Shown in pieces: positions 41,201 to 49,932 of a stretch of DNA of 64,000 nt. Made by a program: the position numbers and the translations under genes. Source of the DNA: UBA2450 sp045226015 (GTDB lineage Bacteria; Bacillota_I; Bacilli_A; RFN20; CAG-826); the NCBI GenBank assembly GCA_045226015.1, contig JBGVBY010000004.1, forward strand, positions 1-64,000, given 5' to 3'. Every line of letters starts with the position of its first letter. Positions within the stretch are counted from its first letter, which is position 1. The notes beneath the pieces were generated by a model. The model saw only the letters and a list, made by a program, of their open reading frames with translations, was not told where the DNA came from and did not search any database.

Positions 41201-43319
41201 CCTTTTCTTCCTTCTTGGCTTCAGTTGCTTTAGCCTTTGAAGGAGCTTTTCTTTTTGGTTTTTCTTCTGCTTTTGGAGCATCTTCTTTTGGTTCATCACC
41301 TTTTAAATGACGATGCTCTAAGAGATAATCAATCTCTTCTGCAGTAATTTGTTCATGTTCAATTAATGTTTGTGCAATTAATTCAACATCGTCTTTGTAT
41401 TTACTGATTAACTTCACAGCTTGAGCGTGAGCGTCATTAATAATCTTAGTGACTTCACTATCAATCTTTTCAGCTGTTGCTAAAGAGAAGTTTTGTTGTG
41501 TAGAAGTATAATCTCTTCCTAAGAAGACGCTACCAGTATCTCTTTCATATTGGATAGGTCCAAGAGAAGACATACCGAGCTCGGTAACCATCATTCTCGC
41601 AATACGAGTTGCCATTTCAATATCATTTTGAGCGCCACTAGAGACATCATCAAAGAAGACTTCTTCTGCTGATCTACCACCTAAATAGCCAACAATTCGA
41701 GCTTCGAGTTCTTTCTTGGTGAGAAGGAATCTATCTTCTTCGGGCGTCATGCGGACATGTCCGCCAGTATTACCACGAGGAATAATTGTGATCTTTTGAA
41801 CTTTATCAGAATGCTCAAGCTTAAGACCGATGATCGCGTGTCCAGCTTCGTGATGCGCGACAACATCGCGTTCGTGCTTGTTAAGAGCGCGTGATGTTTT
41901 AGCAGGTCCGGCAACACGACGATCAATTGCTTCGTCGATTTCCGCCATAGTAATACAGTCTTTCTTTCTTCTAACTGCTAAAATAGCAGCTTCATTCATG
42001 ATATTTTCAATATCAGCGCCAGAGAATCCAACGGTTCTCTTAGCGATTTGAGCAAAATCAACATCCTTATCAAGTTTCTTGTTCTTAGAGTGAACTTTAA
42101 AGATTGCTTCTCTACCTTCTCTATCTGGAAGAGAGACAGTAATCTTTCTATCGAAACGTCCTGCTCTTAAAAGAGCTGGGTCAAGAACGTCATCACGGTT
42201 TGTAGCCGCCATAACGATAATACCTGAGTTATCAGAGAAACCATCCATCTCAACAAGCAATTGATTAAGAGTTTGTTCTCTTTCATCGTTACCACCACCT
42301 AAACCAGCGCCTCTTTGTCTACCAACAGCATCGATTTCATCGATAAACACTAAGCATGGAGCGTTTTGTTTGGCGGTTTTAAACATATCTCTAACTCTAC
42401 CAGCACCGACACCAACGAACATTTCAACGAAGTCAGAACCTGAGATAGAGAAGAAAGGAACACCTGCTTCTCCAGCGACGGCTTTAGCAAGTAAAGTTTT
42501 ACCAGTACCTGGGCTACCAACTAGGAGAATACCTTTAGGTAACTTAGCACCAAATTTTGTATATTTTTGTGGATCTTTGAGATATTCCACAATTTCTTCC
42601 ATTTCTGCTTTTTCAGCATCACATCCAGCGACATCATTAAATCTAACTTTAGAGTCTTGTACTCTACGAGCTCTAGATTTATTAAAGTCCATGGCTTGTC
42701 TATTAGAACTATTAACAGAGCCAGCAAGTCTAGAAAATAAGAAGATGACAACAACTGCTGATCCAAGGAGCATTAATAATGTTGGTCCCCATTGATCCCA
42801 CCATGATGTTTCATAGATATCAATTACATTCACATTTTTAGCCAAATTACATTCTGTAATAATGTTTTCTAAGCTAGCGTTTGTAATAGTCAATTTGTTT
42901 GTACCAGCATCAATCATTTCTTTGGTGACTTTATCCATGTGATAGGTAGTGCCATTTAAAACGACATCAACACTTCTATATAACTCAACACTTACTGTGT
43001 AAACATAATCATGACTATTGTAAGTAGCTTCAAAAACTTCAAATGTATATGCTTTATTAACGCCATCAACATTGATATATGTACCAGTAAAAGTGAGAAG
43101 TTCACTACCATCATGTCTAGTAACAGAAGCGTTTTGAACTCTACCATTTACAAGAGCGGTAACATAAGTGTTTCTATCGATATGATCACTTCTATCGATT
43201 CTAGAAACCCATCTATAAACAAAGAAGGAAATCAATCCAACTGTTAGAGCGATGATAAATATAAAACCAAACGATATTCTTCGTCTTGGTTGAATAGGTG
43301 TATTTGAGTTATTGTCCAT
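41190..43319 (-). CDS. ftsH: ATP-dependent zinc metalloprotease FtsH
   Basis: Membrane AAA+ protease for quality control. 709 residues. A membrane helix lies at about 15-36, an extracytoplasmic domain at about 40-165 and a second helix at about 170-190. The AAA module has GSPGTGKTLLAKAVAGEAG (Walker A) and CLVFIDEIDAVGRQRG (Walker B). The zinc site is HHEAGHAI near 488-496, with a distal Asp ligand. The C-terminus is a lysine-, glutamate- and alanine-rich tail of about 35 residues. AGGAGG precedes the ATG by 8 bases. It lies next to tilS as in B. subtilis, but without hprT between. Confidence 0.97.
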   Translation of the reverse strand: MDNNSNTPIQPRRRISFGFIFIIALTVGLISFFVYRWVSRIDRSDHIDRNTYVTALVNGRVQNASVTRHDGSELLTFTGTYINVDGVNKAYTFEVFEATYNSHDYVYTVSVELYRSVDVVLNGTTYHMDKVTKEMIDAGTNKLTITNASLENIITECNLAKNVNVIDIYETSWWDQWGPTLLMLLGSAVVVIFLFSRLAGSVNSSNRQAMDFNKSRARRVQDSKVRFNDVAGCDAEKAEMEEIVEYLKDPQKYTKFGAKLPKGILLVGSPGTGKTLLAKAVAGEAGVPFFSISGSDFVEMFVGVGAGRVRDMFKTAKQNAPCLVFIDEIDAVGRQRGAGLGGGNDEREQTLNQLLVEMDGFSDNSGIIVMAATNRDDVLDPALLRAGRFDRKITVSLPDREGREAIFKVHSKNKKLDKDVDFAQIAKRTVGFSGADIENIMNEAAILAVRRKKDCITMAEIDEAIDRRVAGPAKTSRALNKHERDVVAHHEAGHAIIGLKLEHSDKVQKITIIPRGNTGGHVRMTPEEDRFLLTKKELEARIVGYLGGRSAEEVFFDDVSSGAQNDIEMATRIARMMVTELGMSSLGPIQYERDTGSVFLGRDYTSTQQNFSLATAEKIDSEVTKIINDAHAQAVKLISKYKDDVELIAQTLIEHEQITAEEIDYLLEHRHLKGDEPKEDAPKAEEKPKRKAPSKAKATEAKKEEKEGE

Positions 43320-43370
43320 GAAGATAACCTCCTAACAAAAATATAATAAATAATCAAAATTGATATATTG

Positions 43371-43398
43371 ATTATATTAGTTTTTAACTATATTTCAA
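43371..43398 (-). promoter_or_regulatory. Promoter of ftsH
   Basis: Minus-strand TTGAAA (43398-43393) and TATAAT (43376-43371) are 16 bases apart, giving a leader of about 45 bases before the ftsH ATG. Confidence 0.7.
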
Positions 43399-43424
43399 AG
43401 CAAAACACATTTAATGTGCTTTGA
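43396..43424 (-). terminator. Weak terminator after tilS
   Basis: CACATT and AATGTG form a short stem followed by TTTTG on the minus strand, within 20 bases of the tilS stop and overlapping the ftsH -35. Confidence 0.4.
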
Positions 43425-44639
43425 TTAATATTTTACGTAAAAGTTGGTGTCCTTATTTGGGACAAATTCTTTTTGATATCTAGGAATATATAAAGGATTG
43501 CCGTGTTTGTCTAGAATGATTGGCCATACAAGTCGACATTCAAGAGGCATTTTCCAATCAATAAATAGACGTCTTGCTTGTACCTTATATCCTTTAATAT
43601 AGGCAAAGTCTCCAGGTTTGATTTTTCTAATTGTAATAGGATAGTCATTATTTGATACGTTGCGATTTGATGTGTCTTTAGAAAAATCGGCATAAAAGAA
43701 TGGGGTGTCTAAAATTGAGGGTTCACCCATTGAGTATGAATAATCAATATCTTCTAATTTAATATCAGTAATTTTAAAAGAATCATAAGCACGATAAAGG
43801 TACAAGCGTCCTTTAATATGTGTAAAACTGTTAGGTTTATCAGATCTTAGAACATTAATGATTTGTCCTACATTTTGCTTAGATAGAAATAATTTTTCAT
43901 CAATCCGTTTCACTAATAAATTAAGAGCGTATTTTTGAGTTAATTCATCTAAAGAAAGAATATATTGAACATCATTTATCTTCTCATAATTGATAGATTC
44001 TAACAGAGTGGAAATTCTTGAGTTATCATGATTGATTTTCGCAATTATTTCTTTTCGCTCTTTATTACTCATTTTAGCGACGATTTCATGACGAATATAG
44101 TTACGTTTTATACTAAGATCGAAGTTACTTTTATCAATGGAGTAAGGAATATTATTCTTATTGCAAATATCTAACAAATCTTGCTTGCTATAATCTAGTA
44201 ATGGCCTAATCACTTTAACCCCATTAATTCTTGTTTCTCTTTGAATTCCATAAAAAATTGGACAGTTTTGCCTGTTTTTTTGCATTAAATATGTCTCAAT
44301 TAAGTCATCTTGGTGATGGGCAACTAATAAAGAATCAAAGCCATATTGATTAACTAAAACTTTAAAAAAACTGTATCTAATTTCTCGACATCTTGATTCA
44401 ATGTTTCCGACATATTTTCCCTTATAATCAAGAATGTAAACTTTAACGTCTTGTTTATTAGCGAATTCAACAAGACTAGCTACTTCAGAATCGCTCTCTT
44501 TTCTTAAGTGATAATTAACTATGGCACAGTCAAAATTATAGCCTTCTGTTAGTAGCATGTGAAAAAGCGCCATTGAGTCAGGACCAAAGGAACACGCTAA
44601 TAGGTATTTTTGAGATTTATCAAGGGTTAACTTGCTCAT
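43425..44639 (-). CDS. tilS: tRNA(Ile)-lysidine synthetase
   Basis: Changes C34 of tRNA-Ile (CAU) to lysidine so that it reads AUA. 404 residues. The N-type ATP-pyrophosphatase motif appears as CSFGPDSMALFHML near 12, with Phe-Gly-Pro in place of the usual SGGxDS spacing residues. YHLRKESDSE and AHHQDDLIETYLMQ follow, with the C-terminal tRNA-binding domain at about 330-400. It overlaps rqcP by 20 bases. The mfd-rqcP-tilS-ftsH order is that of Bacilli. Confidence 0.94.
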   Translation of the reverse strand: MSKLTLDKSQKYLLACSFGPDSMALFHMLLTEGYNFDCAIVNYHLRKESDSEVASLVEFANKQDVKVYILDYKGKYVGNIESRCREIRYSFFKVLVNQYGFDSLLVAHHQDDLIETYLMQKNRQNCPIFYGIQRETRINGVKVIRPLLDYSKQDLLDICNKNNIPYSIDKSNFDLSIKRNYIRHEIVAKMSNKERKEIIAKINHDNSRISTLLESINYEKINDVQYILSLDELTQKYALNLLVKRIDEKLFLSKQNVGQIINVLRSDKPNSFTHIKGRLYLYRAYDSFKITDIKLEDIDYSYSMGEPSILDTPFFYADFSKDTSNRNVSNNDYPITIRKIKPGDFAYIKGYKVQARRLFIDWKMPLECRLVWPIILDKHGNPLYIPRYQKEFVPNKDTNFYVKY

Positions 44640-44856
44640 AACTAACCTTTTCTTTTTTACCTACAAGTTCAATTCTAGCGATTATATCAAATTTCTTTTC
44701 GCCGAACTTAATATTTAAGGTGTCTCCATCTTTGATTTCTCTGCTAGGTTTAGCGGTTTTGCCGTTAACTAACACTAAACCACGGTCACAAAACTCTTTT
44801 GCGATCGTTCTACGCTTAATAATACGGCTTTCTTTAAGAAACAAATCTACTCTCAT
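44620..44856 (-). CDS. rqcP: S4-domain RNA-binding protein, RqcP type
   Basis: 78 residues, almost all an S4 domain: MRVDLFLKESRIIKRRTIAKEFCDRGLVLVNGKTAKPSREIKDGD. In B. subtilis RqcP (YabO), encoded between mfd and the division genes, binds stalled 50S subunits with RqcH during alanine tailing. The length and location match. Its ATG overlaps the mfd stop by 4 bases (ATGA) and its end overlaps tilS. Confidence 0.88.
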   Translation of the reverse strand: MRVDLFLKESRIIKRRTIAKEFCDRGLVLVNGKTAKPSREIKDGDTLNIKFGEKKFDIIARIELVGKKEKVSYEQVNP

Positions 44857-47800
44857 GCGACTTCAATCACTTTGTTGGTTTCAATAATTTTCACTAATGA
44901 TTTTAATATATTCTCAAAATCATTTAACCAATTTTGTTTCTTGGTCATTACAATTTTGAATTTATGATTAACATAGCTAACTTTAATAATGGACAGGTAT
45001 GGAATTAAAGATTCAAACAAAATATTTCCTATGCCCTTAATACGTACAAAGTTATCACCCAAATTGATTTCTAAATTATACTTACTCTCTTTAACTGTAT
45101 GAATGTCGCACTCTTTCACCATTAAATCGATATTACGTTTAATAAATAACTGCTCTACTTCAAGTGGCAACTTTCCATATATATCTCTGGTTTTATTTTT
45201 AATATCCATTAGTCTCTCGTGAGTGGAGCAAGACATAATATCGTGATATAGTTCAATCTTATCGCTATCAGTTGCGTATTCCTTTGGAATATAAGCATCA
45301 TATTTAACATCTAAATTGAGATTATATTCTGGAATCTCTTCTTCTTTTTCTTCACCCATCTTTTCTTTAACTGCTTCATTAAGAAGCTTGATATACATAT
45401 CTAAACCAATCGAATCAATAAATCCAGCTTGTTCAGGACCAAGAATATCTCCTGCTCCTCTTATCATCAAATCCCTTTGAGCAATACGATATCCACTACC
45501 TAAAGCAGTAAATTCTTGTAGTGTTCTTAGTCTTTTTTGAGCTTCTTCAGTTAAAGCCTTATTACCGTTATACATTAAATAAGCGTATGCGATACGATTT
45601 CCACGTCCTACTCGACCTTTAATTTGATATAGTTGCGCTAGTCCGTAATGATCACTATCATCAACAATAATCATATTCGCATTAGGAACGTCAATACCGT
45701 TTTCTATGATAGAGGTACACACTAAAACTTGAACATCTCCACTATAAAATTTAAGCATCACATCTTCGATGTCGTTCTTATTCATTTTTCCGTGAGCGAC
45801 AGCAATATTAACATCTGGAAGTTGCTTCTTTAATCTATTCGCGATTTCATAAATCGTTTCAATATTGTTGTGAAGATAGAATACTTGACCTTCTCTACCT
45901 AACTCTCTTTGAATCAGTTCTTTTACTATATCCGCTCTAAAAGGAGTGACATAAGTTTGAATAGGCATTCTTTCTGTTGGAGGCGTATTAATTTGACTTA
46001 AAGACCTGACTCCTAAAAGCGAAATTTGTAATGTTCTAGGAATCGGGGTAGCGCTTAAAGTTAAGACATCTACGTTAGTCTTAAGCTCTTTAATCTTTTC
46101 TTTTTGTTCAACTCCAAAGCGTTGCTCTTCATCTACAACCAGTAACCCTAAATCTTTATAAACAATATCTTTAGATAAAAGTCTATGCGTGCCAATAATA
46201 ATATGGATCTTCCCACTAGCGACGTCCTTTATATACTCTTTTTGTTTCTTTTCACTAATTAGACGTGAGAATATCGCGATTTTAATATCAAAACCCGCAA
46301 AGCGAGACATCGCTACTTCGTAATGTTGTCTGGCCAATAAAGTGGTTGGACAAAGTAAGGCAACTTGTTTACCGCTATTAATAGCCTTAAACATTGCCCT
46401 AAATGCAACCTCTGTCTTTCCAAATCCAACATCACCACATAATAGTCTATCCATAGGATATGGTTTTTCCATATCAGCCTTAATATCATTAAGTGAATTA
46501 AGTTGATCTTTAGTTAATTCAAAATCGCAACTATCTTCAAATGCTTTTTGGAATTCATCGTCTTTAGCAAAGCTAAATCCTTCAATTTTACTTCTTTCAA
46601 CATATAAATTAAGAAGACGATCCGCTAAATCGTTAATACGTTTCTTTATCTTCTCTTTTTGCTTTTCCCAATCATTCGTGTGGAGTCTACTTAATCGTGG
46701 TCTTATACCTTCTTTACCAATATATTTTCTTATTAAGTTAAGTTGATTAAGAGGAACGTATAAAATTTCTCCTCCATAATAAGCAATCTTGAGATAGTCT
46801 TGATGTTTACCTTGCACTTCTAAAGTAACAAGTTCTAAGAATTCTCCTATTCCTTGATATTCATGAACAACATAATCTCCAGGAGTTAAGTCTTCTCCAC
46901 TTCTAAGAATAGTTGCCTCTTTAAATCTATTATCAAATCGAGTAATACGAATCTTATGATTAAAGAGTTCTTTACTGGTTAAATAAACAACCTTTTCATC
47001 TTCTAAAATAAAGCCAATAGGAATAGAAGATAACGCGATACCTACATGTTTTTGATTGGAAAGTGATAGATAGTCCACCATTTCAAATGGAACATTATTA
47101 GAGTTAAGAAGATCAATTATATTTTCTAATTCTTCTTTGTTCGCTAAAGAGATGTTCACATGATACCCAAGGTTTCGATATAGGTTGATGATGTTTAAAG
47201 AATCATTCTCTTTGTTCGTTTCATAAGGAATATCTTTGCAGTTAAATACAACATCACTTTCATATCTTTGTAAGGATGAGGTATTAATCAAATGTCCACG
47301 ATTAATGTGAATAGATGAATAATCTTTAAATAAAGACAAGTCTGATATCGCTCTACCATTTTCAAATAGTTCGTATAAGAATGACGAAGACTCTTCAATT
47401 AAGATATTATTTGCTTCTTTAATAGAATCGGAGTCAACAATCACAGTATTATAGTTAGAACAATAATCACTTAACGTTTGAGTTGATTGACTTATCTTAG
47501 AGAAGTAACGGTATAAATTAGGAGAATAATTAAACTCCAGGATATCATAGATATCACTATCGACGACGTTTCTTAAATTCTCAAAATCACTAGGAGATAT
47601 TCTTGATTTATCTTTTTCTAGTTGAGCATGTAATATCTCGCTTGCCTTAAGGGATTCTTCTCCGCTAAATAAGAAATCGTTAGCAGGTAAAATTACTGCT
47701 TCTTTTAATTTATCGGTACTTACCTGATTAGCGATATCAAAGTATCTAATTGATTCAATCTCATCATCAAATAGTTCGATTCTTATAGGATAATCGTAGT

Positions 47801-48338
47801 TAACTGAGTAGATATCTAGAATATCTCCACGAGAAGCAAATTGAAGAGATTGATCAATCTTATTAACTTGCGAGTATCCAGCTTTCACAAGCCTCTTTTT
47901 AGTGGCAGTTAAATCGATCTTGTCACCAACTTTGAATTTAAGGATTGAATTGATAAATGTTTCTTTGTTAGGAAGATAACGAGTAAAAGCAGCGAGATTA
48001 GTGATAACGATATCAACGTTATTATTAATAATCTCATTCAATGTGTAGATACGGTTAGCCGCCATTTCTTTAGATAACGAAAGATTCTCAGCTCGAATGA
48101 GTTCGTCGTTCATAAACAAAGACACATTAGTGTCAGGTAATAGACTAGAGATTAATGAATATATCTTTTGAGCTTTATATAAATTTGAAGTAACTAATAA
48201 ATATTTCTGTTTTTCTTCTTTGTATGAAGCGGCGGTTAATAATGAGATTCCTACTAAATCATTAACGACAAAATGCCCACTTCCAGAAAGGAAGGGGGGT
48301 ATCGCTTTATTCGTTTTGATTAAATCAAATAGATTCGT
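44853..48338 (-). CDS. mfd: Transcription-repair coupling factor Mfd, apparently starting at ACG
   Basis: Releases RNA polymerase stalled at DNA lesions and recruits excision repair. 1161 residues if begun at ACG 48338. The N-terminal UvrB-like module starts NLFDLIKTNK and includes LVTSNLYKAQKIYSLISSLL. The polymerase-interacting domain (YVVHEYQGIGEF region) is near the middle. The translocase follows, with RLLCGDVGFGKTEVAFRAMFKA (Walker A) and VVDEEQRFG (DEEQ box), then the C-terminal TRCF domain. No ATG, GTG or TTG exists in frame between an in-frame stop and 48125. AGGAGG lies exactly 7 bases before the ACG. The GTG at 48125 would delete 71 residues of the conserved N-terminus. Confidence 0.93.
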   Translation of the reverse strand, partial: TNLFDLIKTNKAIPPFLSGSGHFVVNDLVGISLLTAASYKEEKQKYLLVTSNLYKAQKIYSLISSLLPDTNVSLFMNDELIRAENLSLSKEMAANRIYTLNEIINNNVDIVITNLAAFTRYLPNKETFINSILKFKVGDKIDLTATKKRLVKAGYSQVNKIDQSLQFASRGDILDIYSVNYDYPIRIELFDDEIESIRYFDIANQVSTDKLKEAVILPANDFLFSGEESLKASEILHAQLEKDKSRISPSDFENLRNVVDSDIYDILEFNYSPNLYRYFSKISQSTQTLSDYCSNYNTVIVDSDSIKEANNILIEESSSFLYELFENGRAISDLSLFKDYSSIHINRGHLINTSSLQRYESDVVFNCKDIPYETNKENDSLNIINLYRNLGYHVNISLANKEELENIIDLLNSNNVPFEMVDYLSLSNQKHVGIALSSIPIGFILEDEKVVYLTSKELFNHKIRITRFDNRFKEATILRSGEDLTPGDYVVHEYQGIGEFLELVTLEVQGKHQDYLKIAYYGGEILYVPLNQLNLIRKYIGKEGIRPRLSRLHTNDWEKQKEKIKKRINDLADRLLNLYVERSKIEGFSFAKDDEFQKAFEDSCDFELTKDQLNSLNDIKADMEKPYPMDRLLCGDVGFGKTEVAFRAMFKAINSGKQVALLCPTTLLARQHYEVAMSRFAGFDIKIAIFSRLISEKKQKEYIKDVASGKIHIIIGTHRLLSKDIVYKDLGLLVVDEEQRFGVEQKEKIKELKTNVDVLTLSATPIPRTLQISLLGVRSLSQINTPPTERMPIQTYVTPFRADIVKELIQRELGREGQVFYLHNNIETIYEIANRLKKQLPDVNIAVAHGKMNKNDIEDVMLKFYSGDVQVLVCTSIIENGIDVPNANMIIVDDSDHYGLAQLYQIKGRVGRGNRIAYAYLMYNGNKALTEEAQKRLRTLQEFTALGSGYRIAQRDLMIRGAGDILGPEQAGFIDSIGLDMYIKLLNEAVKEKMGEEKEEEIPEYNLNLDVKYDAYIPKEYATDSDKIELYHDIMSCSTHERLMDIKNKTRDIYGKLPLEVEQLFIKRNIDLMVKECDIHTVKESKYNLEINLGDNFVRIKGIGNILFESLIPYLSIIKVSYVNHKFKIVMTKKQNWLNDFENILKSLVKIIETNKVIEVA

Positions 48339-48349
48339 TAATGATCCTC

Positions 48350-48901
48350 CTAATTGTATTTTGTCATCGCTTTATCGAAATTATCTTTAAGGATATCCTT
48401 AAGAGCGTTGCTCGCTTCTACAATTGCTTCATCAATTAAGACTTTTTCTTCTTTAGTAGGCTTAGAGAGAACATAATCAATCGTGTCATATGTTGGTTCT
48501 CCAATACCGACACGAATGCGTTTAATATCACTAGTACCTAATTGATCAATGATATTTTGCATGCCTTTATGTCCACCGCTAGAACCTGATGGTCTAAGTC
48601 TAATCTTCCCTGGTGGCAAAGCCATGTCGTCAAAAACAACAATAATATCATCAATGTTGACTTTGAAATATGAAACAAATTCTCTAACCGATTCTCCAGA
48701 AAGGTTCATAAAAGTTTGGGGCTTAAGTAAATAAACATCCTCGTCAAACACTTTTCCACGTCCCACTAATCCTTTAAAAGATTCTTTATCAATATCAATT
48801 TGAGCGAGTTCACTAAAAAGATCGACAACATCAAATCCCATGTTGTGTCGAGTGTGTTCATATTTACGACCCGGATTACCTAAACCAACAATCAATTTCA
48901 T
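48350..48901 (-). CDS. pth: Peptidyl-tRNA hydrolase
   Basis: Recycles peptidyl-tRNA dropped by ribosomes. 183 residues with MKLIVGLGNPGRKYEHTRHNMGFDVVD (the catalytic His in TRHNMG at about 20), LLKPQTFMNLSGESV, VFDDMALPPGKIRLRPSGSSGGHKGMQNI and RIRVGIG. The pth-mfd order is as in B. subtilis. The stop TAG overlaps the mfd ribosome binding site. The ATG has no ribosome binding site, and the -10 box ends 9 bases before it, so the transcript is probably leaderless or nearly so. Confidence 0.96.
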   Translation of the reverse strand: MKLIVGLGNPGRKYEHTRHNMGFDVVDLFSELAQIDIDKESFKGLVGRGKVFDEDVYLLKPQTFMNLSGESVREFVSYFKVNIDDIIVVFDDMALPPGKIRLRPSGSSGGHKGMQNIIDQLGTSDIKRIRVGIGEPTYDTIDYVLSKPTKEEKVLIDEAIVEASNALKDILKDNFDKAMTKYN

Positions 48902-48910
48902 AACGTATAT

Positions 48911-48939
48911 ATGATATATTTTCTTTTTTTGTAAATCAA
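48911..48939 (-). promoter_or_regulatory. Promoter of pth, near-leaderless
   Basis: Minus-strand TTGATT (48939-48934) and TATCAT (48916-48911) are 17 bases apart. The expected start of transcription is within about 3 bases of the pth ATG. The opposite-strand promoter for the DUF368 gene must overlap this region. Confidence 0.6.
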
Positions 48940-48982
48940 AAGAAGAAATGAGTATATACTATTTATGGTTTAGGAAACAAAT

Positions 48983-49915
48983 ATGAAAGATTGGCTTAAA
49001 AGATTACTAGCAGGTATGGGAATTGGAGTTGGAAGCGCTGTCCCAGGTGTTTCTGGTGGCACCATTGCCGTTATTTTAAAAATCTATGAAAAGATGATGT
49101 GGGCTATTTCCAATCTTTTCAAGAAATTCAAAGAAGCATTTATCTATCTTCTCCCTATATTAATCGGAGTCATTCTTGCATTAATCCCCACTATCTATTT
49201 AATGCATAAATCTTTAAACGGGTTCACATTTGGAATCGTTTGTGTATTCGCAGGTTTCATTATCGGAAGTTTTCCTTCTGTTAAAGACGAAGTTAAAGGT
49301 GAGCCAGTAAAAAAGAGCTATATCATCGCCTTAGTAATCGCTCTTATCATTGCAGTTCTTTTAGGTATAGGCAGTGTCCTTATCAAAGCTGATGTTACCA
49401 GCATGTTAGAATCACCAAAATGGTGGATGTATTTAGTCTTAATTTTAGTAGGTTTTGTAGCCTCAATTGCTCTAGTTGTTCCAGGCATTTCTGGAGGAAT
49501 GATTTTACTCTTAATTGGATTCTATAAACCATTGATAGACACAACAATTTATAAAATTAAAGCCGGTTTTGACGGAAATTGGACAGGAATTGGCACACAA
49601 ATCGGTATTTTAGCATGTTTTGGAATTGGAGTTATTATCGGCTTTTTTGTGATCTCAAAAATCATGAATTTCTTATTACAAAAATATCGACTCATTACCT
49701 TCTATTCAATCATTGGTTTTATTATCGGAAGCCTTATCGCTTTGTTCTATAATTTTGAGATTGTTCAACACTATGAAATGTGGCAAAGAGGCGAATACAT
49801 TTCCGTGCCATATTATTTTGAAATACCAATTGGAATTGGATTATTAGTTATCGCTTGTGCGTTAGCGTATTACTTAGTGATATTACAAAGAAGAAATAAA
49901 GAAGGAACGAATTAA
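48983..49915 (+). CDS. DUF368 membrane protein (PopT-type undecaprenyl-phosphate recycling)
   Basis: 310 residues, about eight to ten membrane helices, no signal peptide. The family's paired glycine-rich motifs are clear: GSAVPGVSGGTIAVIL near 18-33 and the second copy VVPGISGGMILLLIGFYKP near 172. DUF368 proteins of the PopT type have been implicated in returning undecaprenyl phosphate to the inner membrane face for wall synthesis; function here is by family. AGGA precedes the ATG by 8 bases. It is transcribed divergently from pth and ends in a bidirectional terminator. Confidence 0.88.
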   Translation: MKDWLKRLLAGMGIGVGSAVPGVSGGTIAVILKIYEKMMWAISNLFKKFKEAFIYLLPILIGVILALIPTIYLMHKSLNGFTFGIVCVFAGFIIGSFPSVKDEVKGEPVKKSYIIALVIALIIAVLLGIGSVLIKADVTSMLESPKWWMYLVLILVGFVASIALVVPGISGGMILLLIGFYKPLIDTTIYKIKAGFDGNWTGIGTQIGILACFGIGVIIGFFVISKIMNFLLQKYRLITFYSIIGFIIGSLIALFYNFEIVQHYEMWQRGEYISVPYYFEIPIGIGLLVIACALAYYLVILQRRNKEGTN

Positions 49916-49928
49916 TTCATCGTTCCTT
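49902..49928. terminator. Bidirectional terminator
   Basis: AAGGAACGA (49902-49910) and TCGTTCCTT (49920-49928) form a perfect 9-bp stem followed by TTCTTT on the plus strand. It contains the stop codon of the DUF368 gene and lies 5 bases from the end of the M6-like gene. Confidence 0.8.
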
Positions 49929-49932
49929 TTCT

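Noticed and set aside
41177..41299. Lysine-rich N-terminal extension of the DusB frame
   Set aside because: It is the lysine-rich tail of ftsH read in another frame; DusB homology starts at 41176.
48125..48127. GTG as the mfd start
   Set aside because: It would delete 71 residues that match the conserved Mfd N-terminus and lie behind an ideal ribosome binding site.
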